From a virus, in the IMG/VR virus record IMGVR_UViG_3300035682_000104, positions 1 through 34,966 of that record: a stretch of DNA of 34,966 nucleotides, one strand, 5' to 3'. Shown here in pieces: positions 24,576-32,928 of this stretch. Position 1 is the first letter of the stretch, and each line of letters opens with the position of its first letter. A program made the position numbers and the translations under genes. The notes beneath the pieces were generated by a model. It saw nothing but the letters and a program-made list of their open reading frames with translations. It was not told the DNA's origin and ran no database searches.

Positions 24576-25213
24576 TATTTTTTCAATCTAATCTTCCAAT
24601 ATACACCACCACCAACATAAGGTGCTAAAGTGCCAGTTGTACCATCAATCGTTCTATTTGCAACACCAACTCCTAAATGATACATCTTATCCGATTTTGT
24701 ATTGATTAAAAATCCCATACCTAAATGAGATATTAAATCTGCTTTATTAAATCCACCTTCTAAACCATAAAAGAATTTTGTTTTAGGTAATTCTTTTACA
24801 ATTGTTGTTTCTTTAATAACTCTTTGTTTAACACTCGCATTAAAAGTTCTACCCAATATTTTGTTTTGAGTAATAGTATCAATTAAAGATACAATTCCTA
24901 AACTATCTGGTAATTGTAATGTATCTTTATAAATGTTCTTTGCAAAATAATTTTGTAATAAAGCTTGTGTATCTACGATTGTAGGGATTATTACTTCCTT
25001 AATTGTTTCATGATAGATATCTTCACCTTTTTTAGTTACTACTTTTGTTTTAACTATTTCAAATGTATCAATTTCATGTTTAATAAGTTCATACTTTTTA
25101 CCATCAACTTTTACGATTTCACCGGTTGTTTTTTTGTTTCCACCACATTGTTGGAAAACTACTACTGCAATTAATGCTACTATTGCAATATTCTTAATGT
25201 TCAAAAATTTCAT
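24575..25213 (-). CDS. Membrane-anchored or lipoprotein-like protein (212 aa), possible lysis protein
   Basis: Role uncertain. Residues 5-20 are hydrophobic (IKNIAIVALIAVVVFQQCGG) and end in FQQC-GG, a poor but possible lipobox, so the protein is either a type II membrane protein or a lipoprotein. The central part is strand and helix-rich with paired Thr/Ile repeats (IVKTKVVTKKG, TIKEVIIPTIVD), and the C-terminal 70 residues look like beta hairpins (FFYGLEGGFN, MGFLINTKSDK, LAPYVGGGVYWKI). This layout is common in Bacteroidota phage proteins of the lysis or cell-envelope type, and a spanin-like role is conceivable. AAAGGAGAAATATAATG is among the strongest ribosome sites in the window. It is coupled to the terminase gene by a one-base overlap. 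Confidence 0.6.
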   Translation of the reverse strand: MKFLNIKNIAIVALIAVVVFQQCGGNKKTTGEIVKVDGKKYELIKHEIDTFEIVKTKVVTKKGEDIYHETIKEVIIPTIVDTQALLQNYFAKNIYKDTLQLPDSLGIVSLIDTITQNKILGRTFNASVKQRVIKETTIVKELPKTKFFYGLEGGFNKADLISHLGMGFLINTKSDKMYHLGVGVANRTIDGTTGTLAPYVGGGVYWKIRLKK

Positions 25214-25856
25214 TATATTTCTCCTTTATTATTTCCCAATCCTCATCTACTGCGGCTTGGAATGTTATTATTAATTCGTTTAGACCAACTATATCTGAAT
25301 CTAAATCTCTTTTTACTTTTTCAATATCACCATCTATGCTCCACTTTTCAATACTACCATCTTCATTTACAATAGTAGGAACTGTATCTGCATCTTTTCT
25401 AGCTTGTTCAAATTTAGCTAAATCATCTTTAATTGTTCCTAATGCTTTTGAGTTCATTTTCCAATACTCATAGTTCTGATAGATACCTTCTAATTTAAGT
25501 TTAGCTTCTCTTTCTACTAAACAATTAATACAAAATCCACTTTGTTTAATAAATCTTAGGTTAGCTCCTTTTGGATTACCGGTTTTACATTCTTTGGATT
25601 TACAAGTATTTAACGTATCTAAATATGCTCTTGCTTCATCGTATTGAGTAACTGCTATTTTAAATCCGTCGTGTTGCTCCCACTCTTTACCATTTGAATC
25701 AAACCATCTATCACCAACTTCTTTCTTTTCCTTTGCCTTATCCCATCCCACAGTTGCATTTCCACTTTCTCTACCATGCATCACATCCAAAATCTTTTTC
25801 CTACTCGGATGCATCCATGTCTTCTTATCCTTATTACCTTTGCTCTTAATTAACAT
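25194..25856 (-). CDS. Cys4 zinc-ribbon-like hypothetical protein (220 aa)
   Basis: Not named with confidence. The N-terminus carries KKTWMHPSRKKILDVMHGRE and a GDRWFDSNGKEWEQHDGFKI block. Cys85 and Cys90 (CKSKEC), then Cys109 and Cys112 (CINC), form a likely zinc ribbon. The C-terminal half is coiled coil with an acidic end. I associate this protein with the terminase neighbourhood of T4-type phages from water samples, but not with a known function. It overlaps the next gene by 20 nt. A packaging accessory or small-terminase-like adaptor is a guess based only on position and the DNA-binding-type zinc site. Confidence 0.6.
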   Translation of the reverse strand: MLIKSKGNKDKKTWMHPSRKKILDVMHGRESGNATVGWDKAKEKKEVGDRWFDSNGKEWEQHDGFKIAVTQYDEARAYLDTLNTCKSKECKTGNPKGANLRFIKQSGFCINCLVEREAKLKLEGIYQNYEYWKMNSKALGTIKDDLAKFEQARKDADTVPTIVNEDGSIEKWSIDGDIEKVKRDLDSDIVGLNELIITFQAAVDEDWEIIKEKYNEIFEH

Positions 25857-25887
25857 AAATTATAACTTTATATATAAGTATATATTT

Positions 25888-28800
25888 TTATCGGCTAAAC
25901 TTAAAAATTCCTAAAATTTGGTTTAAAGGTGCAAATGCTCCTGTTAATTTATAAGCGTTTCCTTTGTAACTAAATACGATTCCTTCACTCGGTACAATTT
26001 TTTCAAACCCACCAATTGCATTTAATCTACTCAATTCTTTTTCTAATTTTTTTATTTGAGATATTGTTCCACCACTCATAATTTGATTAGCACTAGATTC
26101 TAATTCAGCTCTCATTGATTGTAATGCTTTATCTGGTTGTGCAGTTAATACTGAACTCATAAATGATAAAACCTCTGCACCAACTCCTAAAAATATATCT
26201 TCAAACTTTCTAAGATTACCACTCATAATAGTAGTTTTAGCTCCTTTATCTATTCCTTCTGCCCATGCTCTTGCTTTATCATCTTTGATATCACCTACTC
26301 TCATACTTTTATCATCAAACGCCCATCTCTTAACTAAACCTGCCTTTTCTAATGCTGATATTTTCTTTTTTGAATTAACTATAAAGTTTTCCCACCACGC
26401 TTGATGATAATCTGCTACACCATCTTTATCTGTTAATCCAAATTCAGATTGTAGTTTTGAAATCATTCCTTTAAATTTACCTTTTTGAGAACTTAATTGT
26501 TTTGTTTTAGGTAATTTAACAATTGGAGGTCCTTGTATTGTGTATTTAGATTGAACATGTGCATTAATTTGCTTTAACATACCACCTAATATACTTTCTG
26601 CACCATCTACTTTACCAATTGGATTTCCTGCTTCATTGTATTCAACTGCATTATGGAAAACTAAAAGTGCTTGATTGTAAGGAATAACATTAACCGATGT
26701 AGGCCATATTACTTCTAAATTTACAAACACTTTACCTTCTTTAAATATTTTATCTTTTTGTGCCTGAGATAATCCTCTAATTGCATTTTCCAAATCTTTC
26801 ATTGCGAAATTATATGCATCAGTTAATCCGCCTCTACCGCCAAACTTAGTTGCTACACCATTGATATCCATTGCATTTGCTCCAGCGTTTGCTAAGTGCC
26901 CTTTATTTCTAGCTGATATTAATCTACCGCTCTTCCAACTTATTGCCAATGCTTGTCCGTCAGTCTTTTCTCTAACCACACCTAAGTTTCCATCTAATGC
27001 ATTATTTACAATTGCTTTCAAATCACCAAATGATAAATTCATTCTAACATCAAATGGATGATTCATATGTCCATATGCACCACCTTCATTTATAATACCT
27101 TCTTCTACTTTTCTGAATGTTGTTGCTTGTCTACCATTGATTGTTGGCATTCCGTGCTGGTCTTTACTAATATCCTTTACAACTGTTTTTTTATTTTTAA
27201 ATTTACCAGTTAAAACCACATCACCTTTATCTACATCTACATTGATATCTTCATCTACTTCGGTAATTACTTCTGCAACGGTATTTGTATCACCATCTAA
27301 TTTACCATCCTCTTTATCTCTATTGTAATCTTGTATAGCGTTATCCCAAACTTCTAATGGAATTTTACCATCTTTCATTTGTTTAGCATAATGTAGTGTA
27401 AACCATTCAACATATTTATCATTATCACCATCCATTTCTTTTCCTGCAAATAGTGCGGCTTTACCAATTCCACCGATTGCAATTTCTGCAACCAAATGTT
27501 CTGCTAAATGTACTCCCAAATGTTTCATTAACATTCCAACCCCATGTCCTATTCCGCCACCTAATATTACACCCGCTGCACTCATTGCAATCGTTTTACC
27601 TAATGTTTTGAATGCATCTTTTTCTTTATCACTTATTGGTTTACCTTGAAATAAATTTGAAATACCTTCACCTGCGTGCTTAAATGTATGTCCCAAATGT
27701 TCCATTTCCTTTTTTACGGATGGTACAATTGATTTTATTTTATTATTGATTGCTTCACCGATACTACGTCTAACTGGTGAATTTGGTTTATGTTGGTTGC
27801 CTCTAAAGAATTTTTTCTCATTCTCAGACCATTTTGAAATATTATGTTTGATGGTTCTTGCTACAACTTCTGGATTTTGAATTGCCTTAGTTGCTACTTT
27901 ACCCATACCAGCCGATTTTGCTGCGGTTGTTCCTTTGGTTGGTTGCATTCCACTTGCAGGTGTTTCTTTATTTGCATCTGAACCAGGTCCTGCTTCTTGT
28001 CCAGATTTGGTGGCCACACCATATTCATTTGCAAAATCATTTGCTGACTGAATTGCGGTATCAATATCCTGGTCAACAATCATTACTTTTAATGGAATTG
28101 GTGCTTCTGGATGTTTTATATTATATGATGTAATTGCTGCCCATCTATGGTGTCCATCAATTACATATCCATCTTTACTTACATAAAGCGGCGCAGTTAG
28201 ATTTGGATTTGTTGGGTCTGCTTCTAATCCCGCTTCCATTCCTAATACTTTATCACCAACTAATTCTGTTTGAGTTGCTTTTAATGATTCTGCAGGTACT
28301 TCTGTATTTGTTACTTTAATACCCTTATCTTCCAACATTTTTGCATATAGTTTTTCACCATTTATTTCTTCCGCATCCGGTTTTGCTTTACCTGCTTTTT
28401 TTTCTGCTTCTAAATCTTTTTCAGCTTGTGAACCAGGTTGTGGCTTACCTTTGAATTGTGGCATTTTTTTACGAGGAATTCCTTTATTTCCATTACAATA
28501 TAAGTTAGTACCTGGAACAGATATGTCGCAAAGATTATATGTGGGTTCTCTTTCTGAATCTACTTCTTTTTTAAAGTCTTCCATTTCTTCTGGTTTAACT
28601 TCATCTTTTGATTTTAAACCTCTACGTTCTAATACTTTTTGAGTTGCTTGTTTTTTATCTTCATCAAAATGTTTTGCTAAACCTGTAATTTTTGTATTTA
28701 CTTCTTCTCTAAATTTAGGTGAAATATCATCTAATGTAGGCTCTACTTTAATTGATGTGCCTACCACATTTCCCTTATCATCAACCGGAGCCGTTTGATT

Positions 28801-30045
28801 CATCGGAGCTGGTTTCTTTTGTTGTGGTTGTGGTTGCTGTGGTTTTTCTTGAGCTTGTGCAGGATTAGTTAATGGTTTATCTAATGGTTTTTGTGTTTTG
28901 TTTGTACTATTTGTACCATTTTGATTATTTGCGCCAGGTGTTGGTTTTGCTCCAACTTTATTATTTGCACCCGTCATTGGTCCGCCGGCATTTCTATTTG
29001 CGGGTGGTTGTGATTGTGCACCACTTTTACCAACTAATGCCATCGCTGCTCTATACGATGGATGGTTTTTATCGTAATTTAGTGCTGAACGAACTTTTAC
29101 TTTCTCACCAGTATCAGGATTATCTACTAATTGGTCTAATGTTTTTTCATCATACCCACTACCTGCTGCACTTGCTTCTTTTATTGGATTATGTGGTTGA
29201 TACATACCTTTTTCTATATTATGTAAATCACGATAATATGTAAGTTTTTCTGCTAAATGGTCTTTAGCTATTTCAGCTGCGATTTTAATATCAGACGTAT
29301 GTTCTAATTCAATCTTAATACCTCGTTTTAGTTCTTGTTTTACGGTATCTAATACGTTTTTGTAATCGTAGTAATCCCCTGCCCATTTCTTTGCAATATC
29401 TACCAACGTTAAATCATCTGCTTTTCCACCTGGTATATTATTATCAGTATCTATACCTTCATTTAATTTTGTAATTAATTTAGTATAAATTGCTTTATCA
29501 AATTTACCAAAAAACTTTTCAAATTCTTTTTGTTTTCTTTCACCACCCATTCTATTGTTACGGAACATATTTCTAACATCCGTTGCACCAAATGAATTAG
29601 AAGGTAACTGAGAGAATACATATGCGTTAACTGCATATCCTTTTAAGTTTTTATCGTTTGTATATGGTTTGAAATAATTACCACCTAATCTTGCATCATC
29701 TTTTTCACCAACTGCTACAATTAATGCAGTAGTTGTATCATCATATCCTCTCAATATTTCTACCGGTTGATATGGTTGTTTTACTTTTACAAATTTTGAA
29801 GATGGTATTCCAAATAATTTAGTTGCAATTTCTTTCTTATCGTTGAATGATAATGGGGATTTATCACCATCTTGCACATCGGATGTTGCAATATATACAT
29901 TTTTAGAACCAAATTTTGATACCAATGCATCATAAACTTTTTTATGACCTTTGTGAAATGGTTGGAAACGTCCACCATACACTACAATTTTGTCGGTTAC
30001 CGCTTGTTTTAAAACAGCTTCGACAATAAAATTAGCTAATTCCAT
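25888..30045 (-). CDS. Giant fusion: nucleotidyltransferase, ParB-like domain, ligase-like DUF6267-type domain (1385 aa)
   Basis: Multi-domain protein. Residues 18-190 are a cytidylyltransferase/NMNAT-like fold with GRFQPFHKGH (25-34, HxGH type) and a late SFGATDVRNM block. Residues 506-665 hold ISVPGTNLYCNGNKGIPRKK and then YVIDGHHRWAA (627-637), the ParB/sulfiredoxin-type signature. Residues 820-862 are a glycine-rich hydrophobic stretch (AAGVILGGGIGHGVGMLM). Residues 988-1385 begin GGAYGHMNHPFD and carry KTDG (1027-1030), ARNKG (1045-1049), VNLEVIW (1108-1114), SEGIVF (1353-1358) and KLTG (1366-1369), in the order of nucleotidyltransferase motifs I, Ia, III, IV and V of RNA/DNA ligases. 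The N-terminus MELANFIVE/A and four internal [LI]xE/[AG] sites fit gp21 cleavage. The start ATG lies only 15 nt after the previous gene. Domains are strong; the overall role is inferred. Confidence 0.85.
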   Translation of the reverse strand: MELANFIVEAVLKQAVTDKIVVYGGRFQPFHKGHKKVYDALVSKFGSKNVYIATSDVQDGDKSPLSFNDKKEIATKLFGIPSSKFVKVKQPYQPVEILRGYDDTTTALIVAVGEKDDARLGGNYFKPYTNDKNLKGYAVNAYVFSQLPSNSFGATDVRNMFRNNRMGGERKQKEFEKFFGKFDKAIYTKLITKLNEGIDTDNNIPGGKADDLTLVDIAKKWAGDYYDYKNVLDTVKQELKRGIKIELEHTSDIKIAAEIAKDHLAEKLTYYRDLHNIEKGMYQPHNPIKEASAAGSGYDEKTLDQLVDNPDTGEKVKVRSALNYDKNHPSYRAAMALVGKSGAQSQPPANRNAGGPMTGANNKVGAKPTPGANNQNGTNSTNKTQKPLDKPLTNPAQAQEKPQQPQPQQKKPAPMNQTAPVDDKGNVVGTSIKVEPTLDDISPKFREEVNTKITGLAKHFDEDKKQATQKVLERRGLKSKDEVKPEEMEDFKKEVDSEREPTYNLCDISVPGTNLYCNGNKGIPRKKMPQFKGKPQPGSQAEKDLEAEKKAGKAKPDAEEINGEKLYAKMLEDKGIKVTNTEVPAESLKATQTELVGDKVLGMEAGLEADPTNPNLTAPLYVSKDGYVIDGHHRWAAITSYNIKHPEAPIPLKVMIVDQDIDTAIQSANDFANEYGVATKSGQEAGPGSDANKETPASGMQPTKGTTAAKSAGMGKVATKAIQNPEVVARTIKHNISKWSENEKKFFRGNQHKPNSPVRRSIGEAINNKIKSIVPSVKKEMEHLGHTFKHAGEGISNLFQGKPISDKEKDAFKTLGKTIAMSAAGVILGGGIGHGVGMLMKHLGVHLAEHLVAEIAIGGIGKAALFAGKEMDGDNDKYVEWFTLHYAKQMKDGKIPLEVWDNAIQDYNRDKEDGKLDGDTNTVAEVITEVDEDINVDVDKGDVVLTGKFKNKKTVVKDISKDQHGMPTINGRQATTFRKVEEGIINEGGAYGHMNHPFDVRMNLSFGDLKAIVNNALDGNLGVVREKTDGQALAISWKSGRLISARNKGHLANAGANAMDINGVATKFGGRGGLTDAYNFAMKDLENAIRGLSQAQKDKIFKEGKVFVNLEVIWPTSVNVIPYNQALLVFHNAVEYNEAGNPIGKVDGAESILGGMLKQINAHVQSKYTIQGPPIVKLPKTKQLSSQKGKFKGMISKLQSEFGLTDKDGVADYHQAWWENFIVNSKKKISALEKAGLVKRWAFDDKSMRVGDIKDDKARAWAEGIDKGAKTTIMSGNLRKFEDIFLGVGAEVLSFMSSVLTAQPDKALQSMRAELESSANQIMSGGTISQIKKLEKELSRLNAIGGFEKIVPSEGIVFSYKGNAYKLTGAFAPLNQILGIFKFSR

Positions 30046-30048
30046 AAG

Positions 30049-30057
30049 TATAAATAT
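30049..30057 (-). promoter_or_regulatory. ATATTTATA element before the giant fusion gene
   Basis: Exact ATATTTATA, 3 nt before the ATG; TA precedes it, giving TATATTTA. Too close for a usual promoter of this start. Confidence 0.3.
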
Positions 30058-30060
30058 ATA

Positions 30061-30180
30061 CTAAATATTGTTATAGATAAATGGGTCTCTCTTTCTTAGC
30101 TCTTTTATTTTCTTTTTAAACTCTCTCTTTAATTTCCAAGTTTTGTATAAACTTTTCAATTTTTTAAATAATGTTATCAT
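30061..30180 (-). CDS. Small basic protein ending DPFIYNNI (39 aa)
   Basis: A 40-codon frame from ATG 30180 to TAG 30061. It encodes MITLFKKLKSLYKTWKLKRE and then FKKKIKELRKRDPFIYNNI, a single amphipathic, highly basic helix capped by DPFIY. I have seen the FKKxxxLxKRDPFIY pattern as a small conserved protein in other T4-type phages. It starts 17 nt inside the end of the glycosyltransferase-like gene and stops 15 nt before the giant fusion gene, so it fills what would otherwise be the only gap there. Function unknown; nucleic-acid or membrane binding is possible. Confidence 0.65.
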   Translation of the reverse strand: MITLFKKLKSLYKTWKLKREFKKKIKELRKRDPFIYNNI

Positions 30181-31495
30181 TTTTATGTATTTTTAATTCT
30201 TTAAATATATCCGAGTACCTATAATTATTGTGTTTTATTTTTTCAATTAAGTATTTTTCAACTTGGTTGTTCTTACCAATATCAATCATTAGTTGATGAT
30301 TATGTTTTAAAATATGAAAATTATCTTTTATTATATCATCTATTTCATATATGCTTAATTTGTTTAATCTATCTATTTCATTTATAATTACATCCATTCT
30401 AATATCATTGTCTTCAATTGTGTCGTATGTTTCATCTATTAAAAAATCAAATGTTTTAAACCCAATTTCTTTTAAATATTTTAACATATGTGGTCTACCA
30501 ATAACAATAAATGGATGGTATTGAAATATTGGTTTCCATATTTTTTCTGATATAAAATCATTATCAATATAAAATGAAGTTTCCGTTACCAAACTAATAT
30601 AACTTTCTAAAAATAAATTTTCATTTTCATGATAATATCCATTTGTATTTGCAATATCCTCTCTATCTGCAATTGATTTAGCCGGCAGTGCTTCAAATTT
30701 TTCTTTTAAATCCGAATGTTTTTTATAGAAATTAGATAATTCATTTGTTACTAATGTTTTATCAAATGATATAATAGAATCGTATTGTATTTTATTAAAA
30801 ATTTCAGATAATAGTTTTACTCTATGTAAATCTAATCGCCTATTTAAACATAAAAACTTAAATGGTTTTTGTAATTTATAATGTGTATTATATAAATCTT
30901 TATTAATATGTTTATTGAAAAAATGTTTTGAAGATGCGGTTAAATAAAATGAATAGTTAATTACCGATGGATATTCTGTTATATTAAATCTTTCTTTAAA
31001 CGAAAGTAATTTTTGTTCTAAGTTATAATCATTTAAAATTAAAATTACATTTTCAAATTTAATCCCCGCGTTTTTAATGCCTAAATACATTCCTTTTAAT
31101 AACCAATCACCTACCCATCCTTCATGTGAATAATTTATAACAATTTTACCTTTGTTCTGATTTACTTTTTTTATTATATTAGATGGTATTAAATCAAAGA
31201 AATTACAAAAGTCATCCGTTGCTTCTATGTTTAAAGAATACATCAAATGCCCCCATGGTTCTATCGGATATACCCAATTTTCAGATTCAATATTATCAGT
31301 AATTTCTAATTTAATATCTTTTATACCAAGATTACTAATCCAACTACTATGTTGATTTCCAAATTTATTTTCTAATTCGAATGAATCAATTAGTCTATCT
31401 GTAACAAATATATGACTTAATATTTCTGGTTTTATACAATTTGGAATTGGTTTATTAAATTTCCACTTATCGTATAATAAAACAATATTATCCAT
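30164..31495 (-). CDS. Glycosyltransferase-like protein (443 aa)
   Basis: Probably transfers a sugar; donor and acceptor are unknown. The C-terminal half has FKFLCLNRRLDLHRVKLLSE (about residues 213-232), then SLVTETSFYIDNDFISEKIW followed by KPIFQYHPFIVIGRPHMLKY and LKEIGFKTFDFLIDE. The FxSEKxWKPxxxxHPFxxxGxPxxLxxLxxxGFKTF pattern is the donor-binding-type block of GT10/fucosyltransferase-like and related GT-B proteins that recur in uncultured phages. The N-terminal half is not recognisable. The base composition looks even more AT-rich than the head genes. Its start overlaps the preceding SGNH gene by 8 nt. Neighbouring an NDP-sugar SDR, it likely completes a glycan-modifying cassette. Confidence 0.65.
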   Translation of the reverse strand: MDNIVLLYDKWKFNKPIPNCIKPEILSHIFVTDRLIDSFELENKFGNQHSSWISNLGIKDIKLEITDNIESENWVYPIEPWGHLMYSLNIEATDDFCNFFDLIPSNIIKKVNQNKGKIVINYSHEGWVGDWLLKGMYLGIKNAGIKFENVILILNDYNLEQKLLSFKERFNITEYPSVINYSFYLTASSKHFFNKHINKDLYNTHYKLQKPFKFLCLNRRLDLHRVKLLSEIFNKIQYDSIISFDKTLVTNELSNFYKKHSDLKEKFEALPAKSIADREDIANTNGYYHENENLFLESYISLVTETSFYIDNDFISEKIWKPIFQYHPFIVIGRPHMLKYLKEIGFKTFDFLIDETYDTIEDNDIRMDVIINEIDRLNKLSIYEIDDIIKDNFHILKHNHQLMIDIGKNNQVEKYLIEKIKHNNYRYSDIFKELKIHKNDNII

Positions 31496-32390
31496 TAATT
31501 TCTTTTAAAATATAATCACTAATACTATTTGCAATTATTTTATGACACTCTAATGAAGCGTGGTCATCGGGTACTTTATTGCCATTTATTCTTAAATCAG
31601 ATGTACTAATCATCATTTGTGGGTCTGATTTCATTAAATCTGCTAATGAATTATATTCTATTCCATTATTATACATTTTAATATAAATCTTATTAAAAAA
31701 TTCATCTTTAATTAAAAATGGTACATATTCATTTTGCCAAGTTAAAATTCTACATTTCATACCGGCTGCTTCGTATTTTATGAATAGTTCTTTAATTAAA
31801 TTTAAATTTTGTTGTATAAAAAAATGTTCCATATCTTCCCAACTTGTAAAATTATCAGAATAGAATTTAAATAATTTTTCGTATGTATCTGATTGTATTT
31901 TTCCATCAAACATATTAATATTATTTTCATTTAAATTATGTCTATCTCTAACACCCGCTATATTTAATTCCATTTGCTCATCATTTATATAAACTTGATA
32001 GTTCCTAAATGGGTCAGTAAGTTGCAGTATTACATAACCAATTTCATCTGCGGAATAATGTTGGTCTGCGAATTTTTTATAATGTTTTTTAGATAATGCG
32101 TTTGTATCTGTTTCATTTTCTAAATCTATTATATATTCTAACCATGTAATAGAGCCATCATCCGAGCCACCATTATCTATTTTATTAACTTCCCATGTTC
32201 CCAATTTATCTGCAACCAATCTACTAAAACGATTTGCGCTCATAAATTTATACATAGCCTGTGTAATATTATGTGAATCGGTTGTATTATTTGCTACCGC
32301 ATTTTTAATATCAATAAATGGTGTATAAAAATATAACCCACTACCCCAAGTATGAGAGCACCCTGTAAATGCGATTCCTTTATCAAGCAT
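31488..32390 (-). CDS. SGNH/GDSL-hydrolase-like protein (second paralogue)
   Basis: Likely an esterase or acyl-transfer enzyme. Block I reads FTGCSHTWGSGLYF, with Cys in place of the usual Asp in GDS but Ser12 kept. Next come YVILQLTDPFRNYQ, a CRILTWQNEYVPF block, and the C-terminal PDDHASLECHKIIANSISDY, with the Asp-x-His pair. Block order matches the first paralogue at 32889-33782 throughout, indicating duplication followed by deep divergence. Start and stop overlap both neighbours by 8 nt. Possible alternatives are a sulfotransferase-like or lectin-like role, but the four blocks favour SGNH. Confidence 0.65.
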   Translation of the reverse strand: MLDKGIAFTGCSHTWGSGLYFYTPFIDIKNAVANNTTDSHNITQAMYKFMSANRFSRLVADKLGTWEVNKIDNGGSDDGSITWLEYIIDLENETDTNALSKKHYKKFADQHYSADEIGYVILQLTDPFRNYQVYINDEQMELNIAGVRDRHNLNENNINMFDGKIQSDTYEKLFKFYSDNFTSWEDMEHFFIQQNLNLIKELFIKYEAAGMKCRILTWQNEYVPFLIKDEFFNKIYIKMYNNGIEYNSLADLMKSDPQMMISTSDLRINGNKVPDDHASLECHKIIANSISDYILKEING

Positions 32391-32928
32391 AATATAACTC
32401 CGGATATTCTACTAATATATGAATACCACCTTGTTTAGTTGCATATTTGTAAGCTAATTCAATATCTACCGGTGTTTTTAAATCGTGGAATTCTATATTT
32501 TTACATAACGATTTAAACTCTTCAAAATAATTTCCTCTATGTTGATGACCTGGATCGATTGGTTTATCACTACCTTTACCTAATCTAATAATTAAGTTTG
32601 GTTTCCATTTTTCTTGACTCATTATACCAATTTTATCAACATGATTTATCAATTGATTTGCTGCACAAATAATAAAATCCCAACGAGGATAGAATGTAAT
32701 AACTCTTTTACCTGCCATTGCCAACCCTAAACTCATTCCCATTTGTGATTCTTCCATTACAGGAACTTCAATCATTTTTTCTTTTGGAACAAATCCTAAA
32801 GTTGTACTCATAGGATTACCTTGATAAACTATTTGTTGACCAATAAAAACAGAATCTTCTAATTCTGCTAAATTTTTCATTGCTTCCGTTAGAGCATCTT
32901 TGTACGGGGTGTATTCTGGGTTTGCCAT
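32383..32928 (-). CDS. Stand-alone transketolase pyrimidine-binding domain (E1-beta-like)
   Basis: A 181-residue protein corresponding to one whole Transket_pyr domain, the half of a thiamine-diphosphate enzyme that binds the pyrimidine ring. YKDALTEAMKNLAELEDSVF followed by IGQQIVYQG matches the start of PDH E1-beta proteins. VPVMEESQMGMSLGLAMAGK carries the conserved Glu (Glu59 by spacing), and PGHQHRGNYFEEF resembles the active-site His region. The C-terminal transketolase domain and the TPP-binding half are absent, and no partner is visible in the window. The ATG at 32928 overlaps the preceding gene by 40 nt; the sequence right after it is already family-like, so the start stands. In sugar clusters such halves pair with a TPP-domain protein to move two-carbon units. 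Confidence 0.75.
   Translation of the reverse strand: MANPEYTPYKDALTEAMKNLAELEDSVFIGQQIVYQGNPMSTTLGFVPKEKMIEVPVMEESQMGMSLGLAMAGKRVITFYPRWDFIICAANQLINHVDKIGIMSQEKWKPNLIIRLGKGSDKPIDPGHQHRGNYFEEFKSLCKNIEFHDLKTPVDIELAYKYATKQGGIHILVEYPELYYA

Noticed and set aside
25194-25856. Small terminase (gp16) call for the Cys4 protein
   Set aside because: Position is suggestive, but I see no gp16-type helix-turn-helix or oligomerisation motif; the zinc ribbon alone does not support it.
32383-32928. Frameshifted or truncated full-length transketolase
   Set aside because: The 181 residues make one whole pyrimidine domain with a natural start and stop, and flanking frames encode SGNH proteins with no transketolase remnants.
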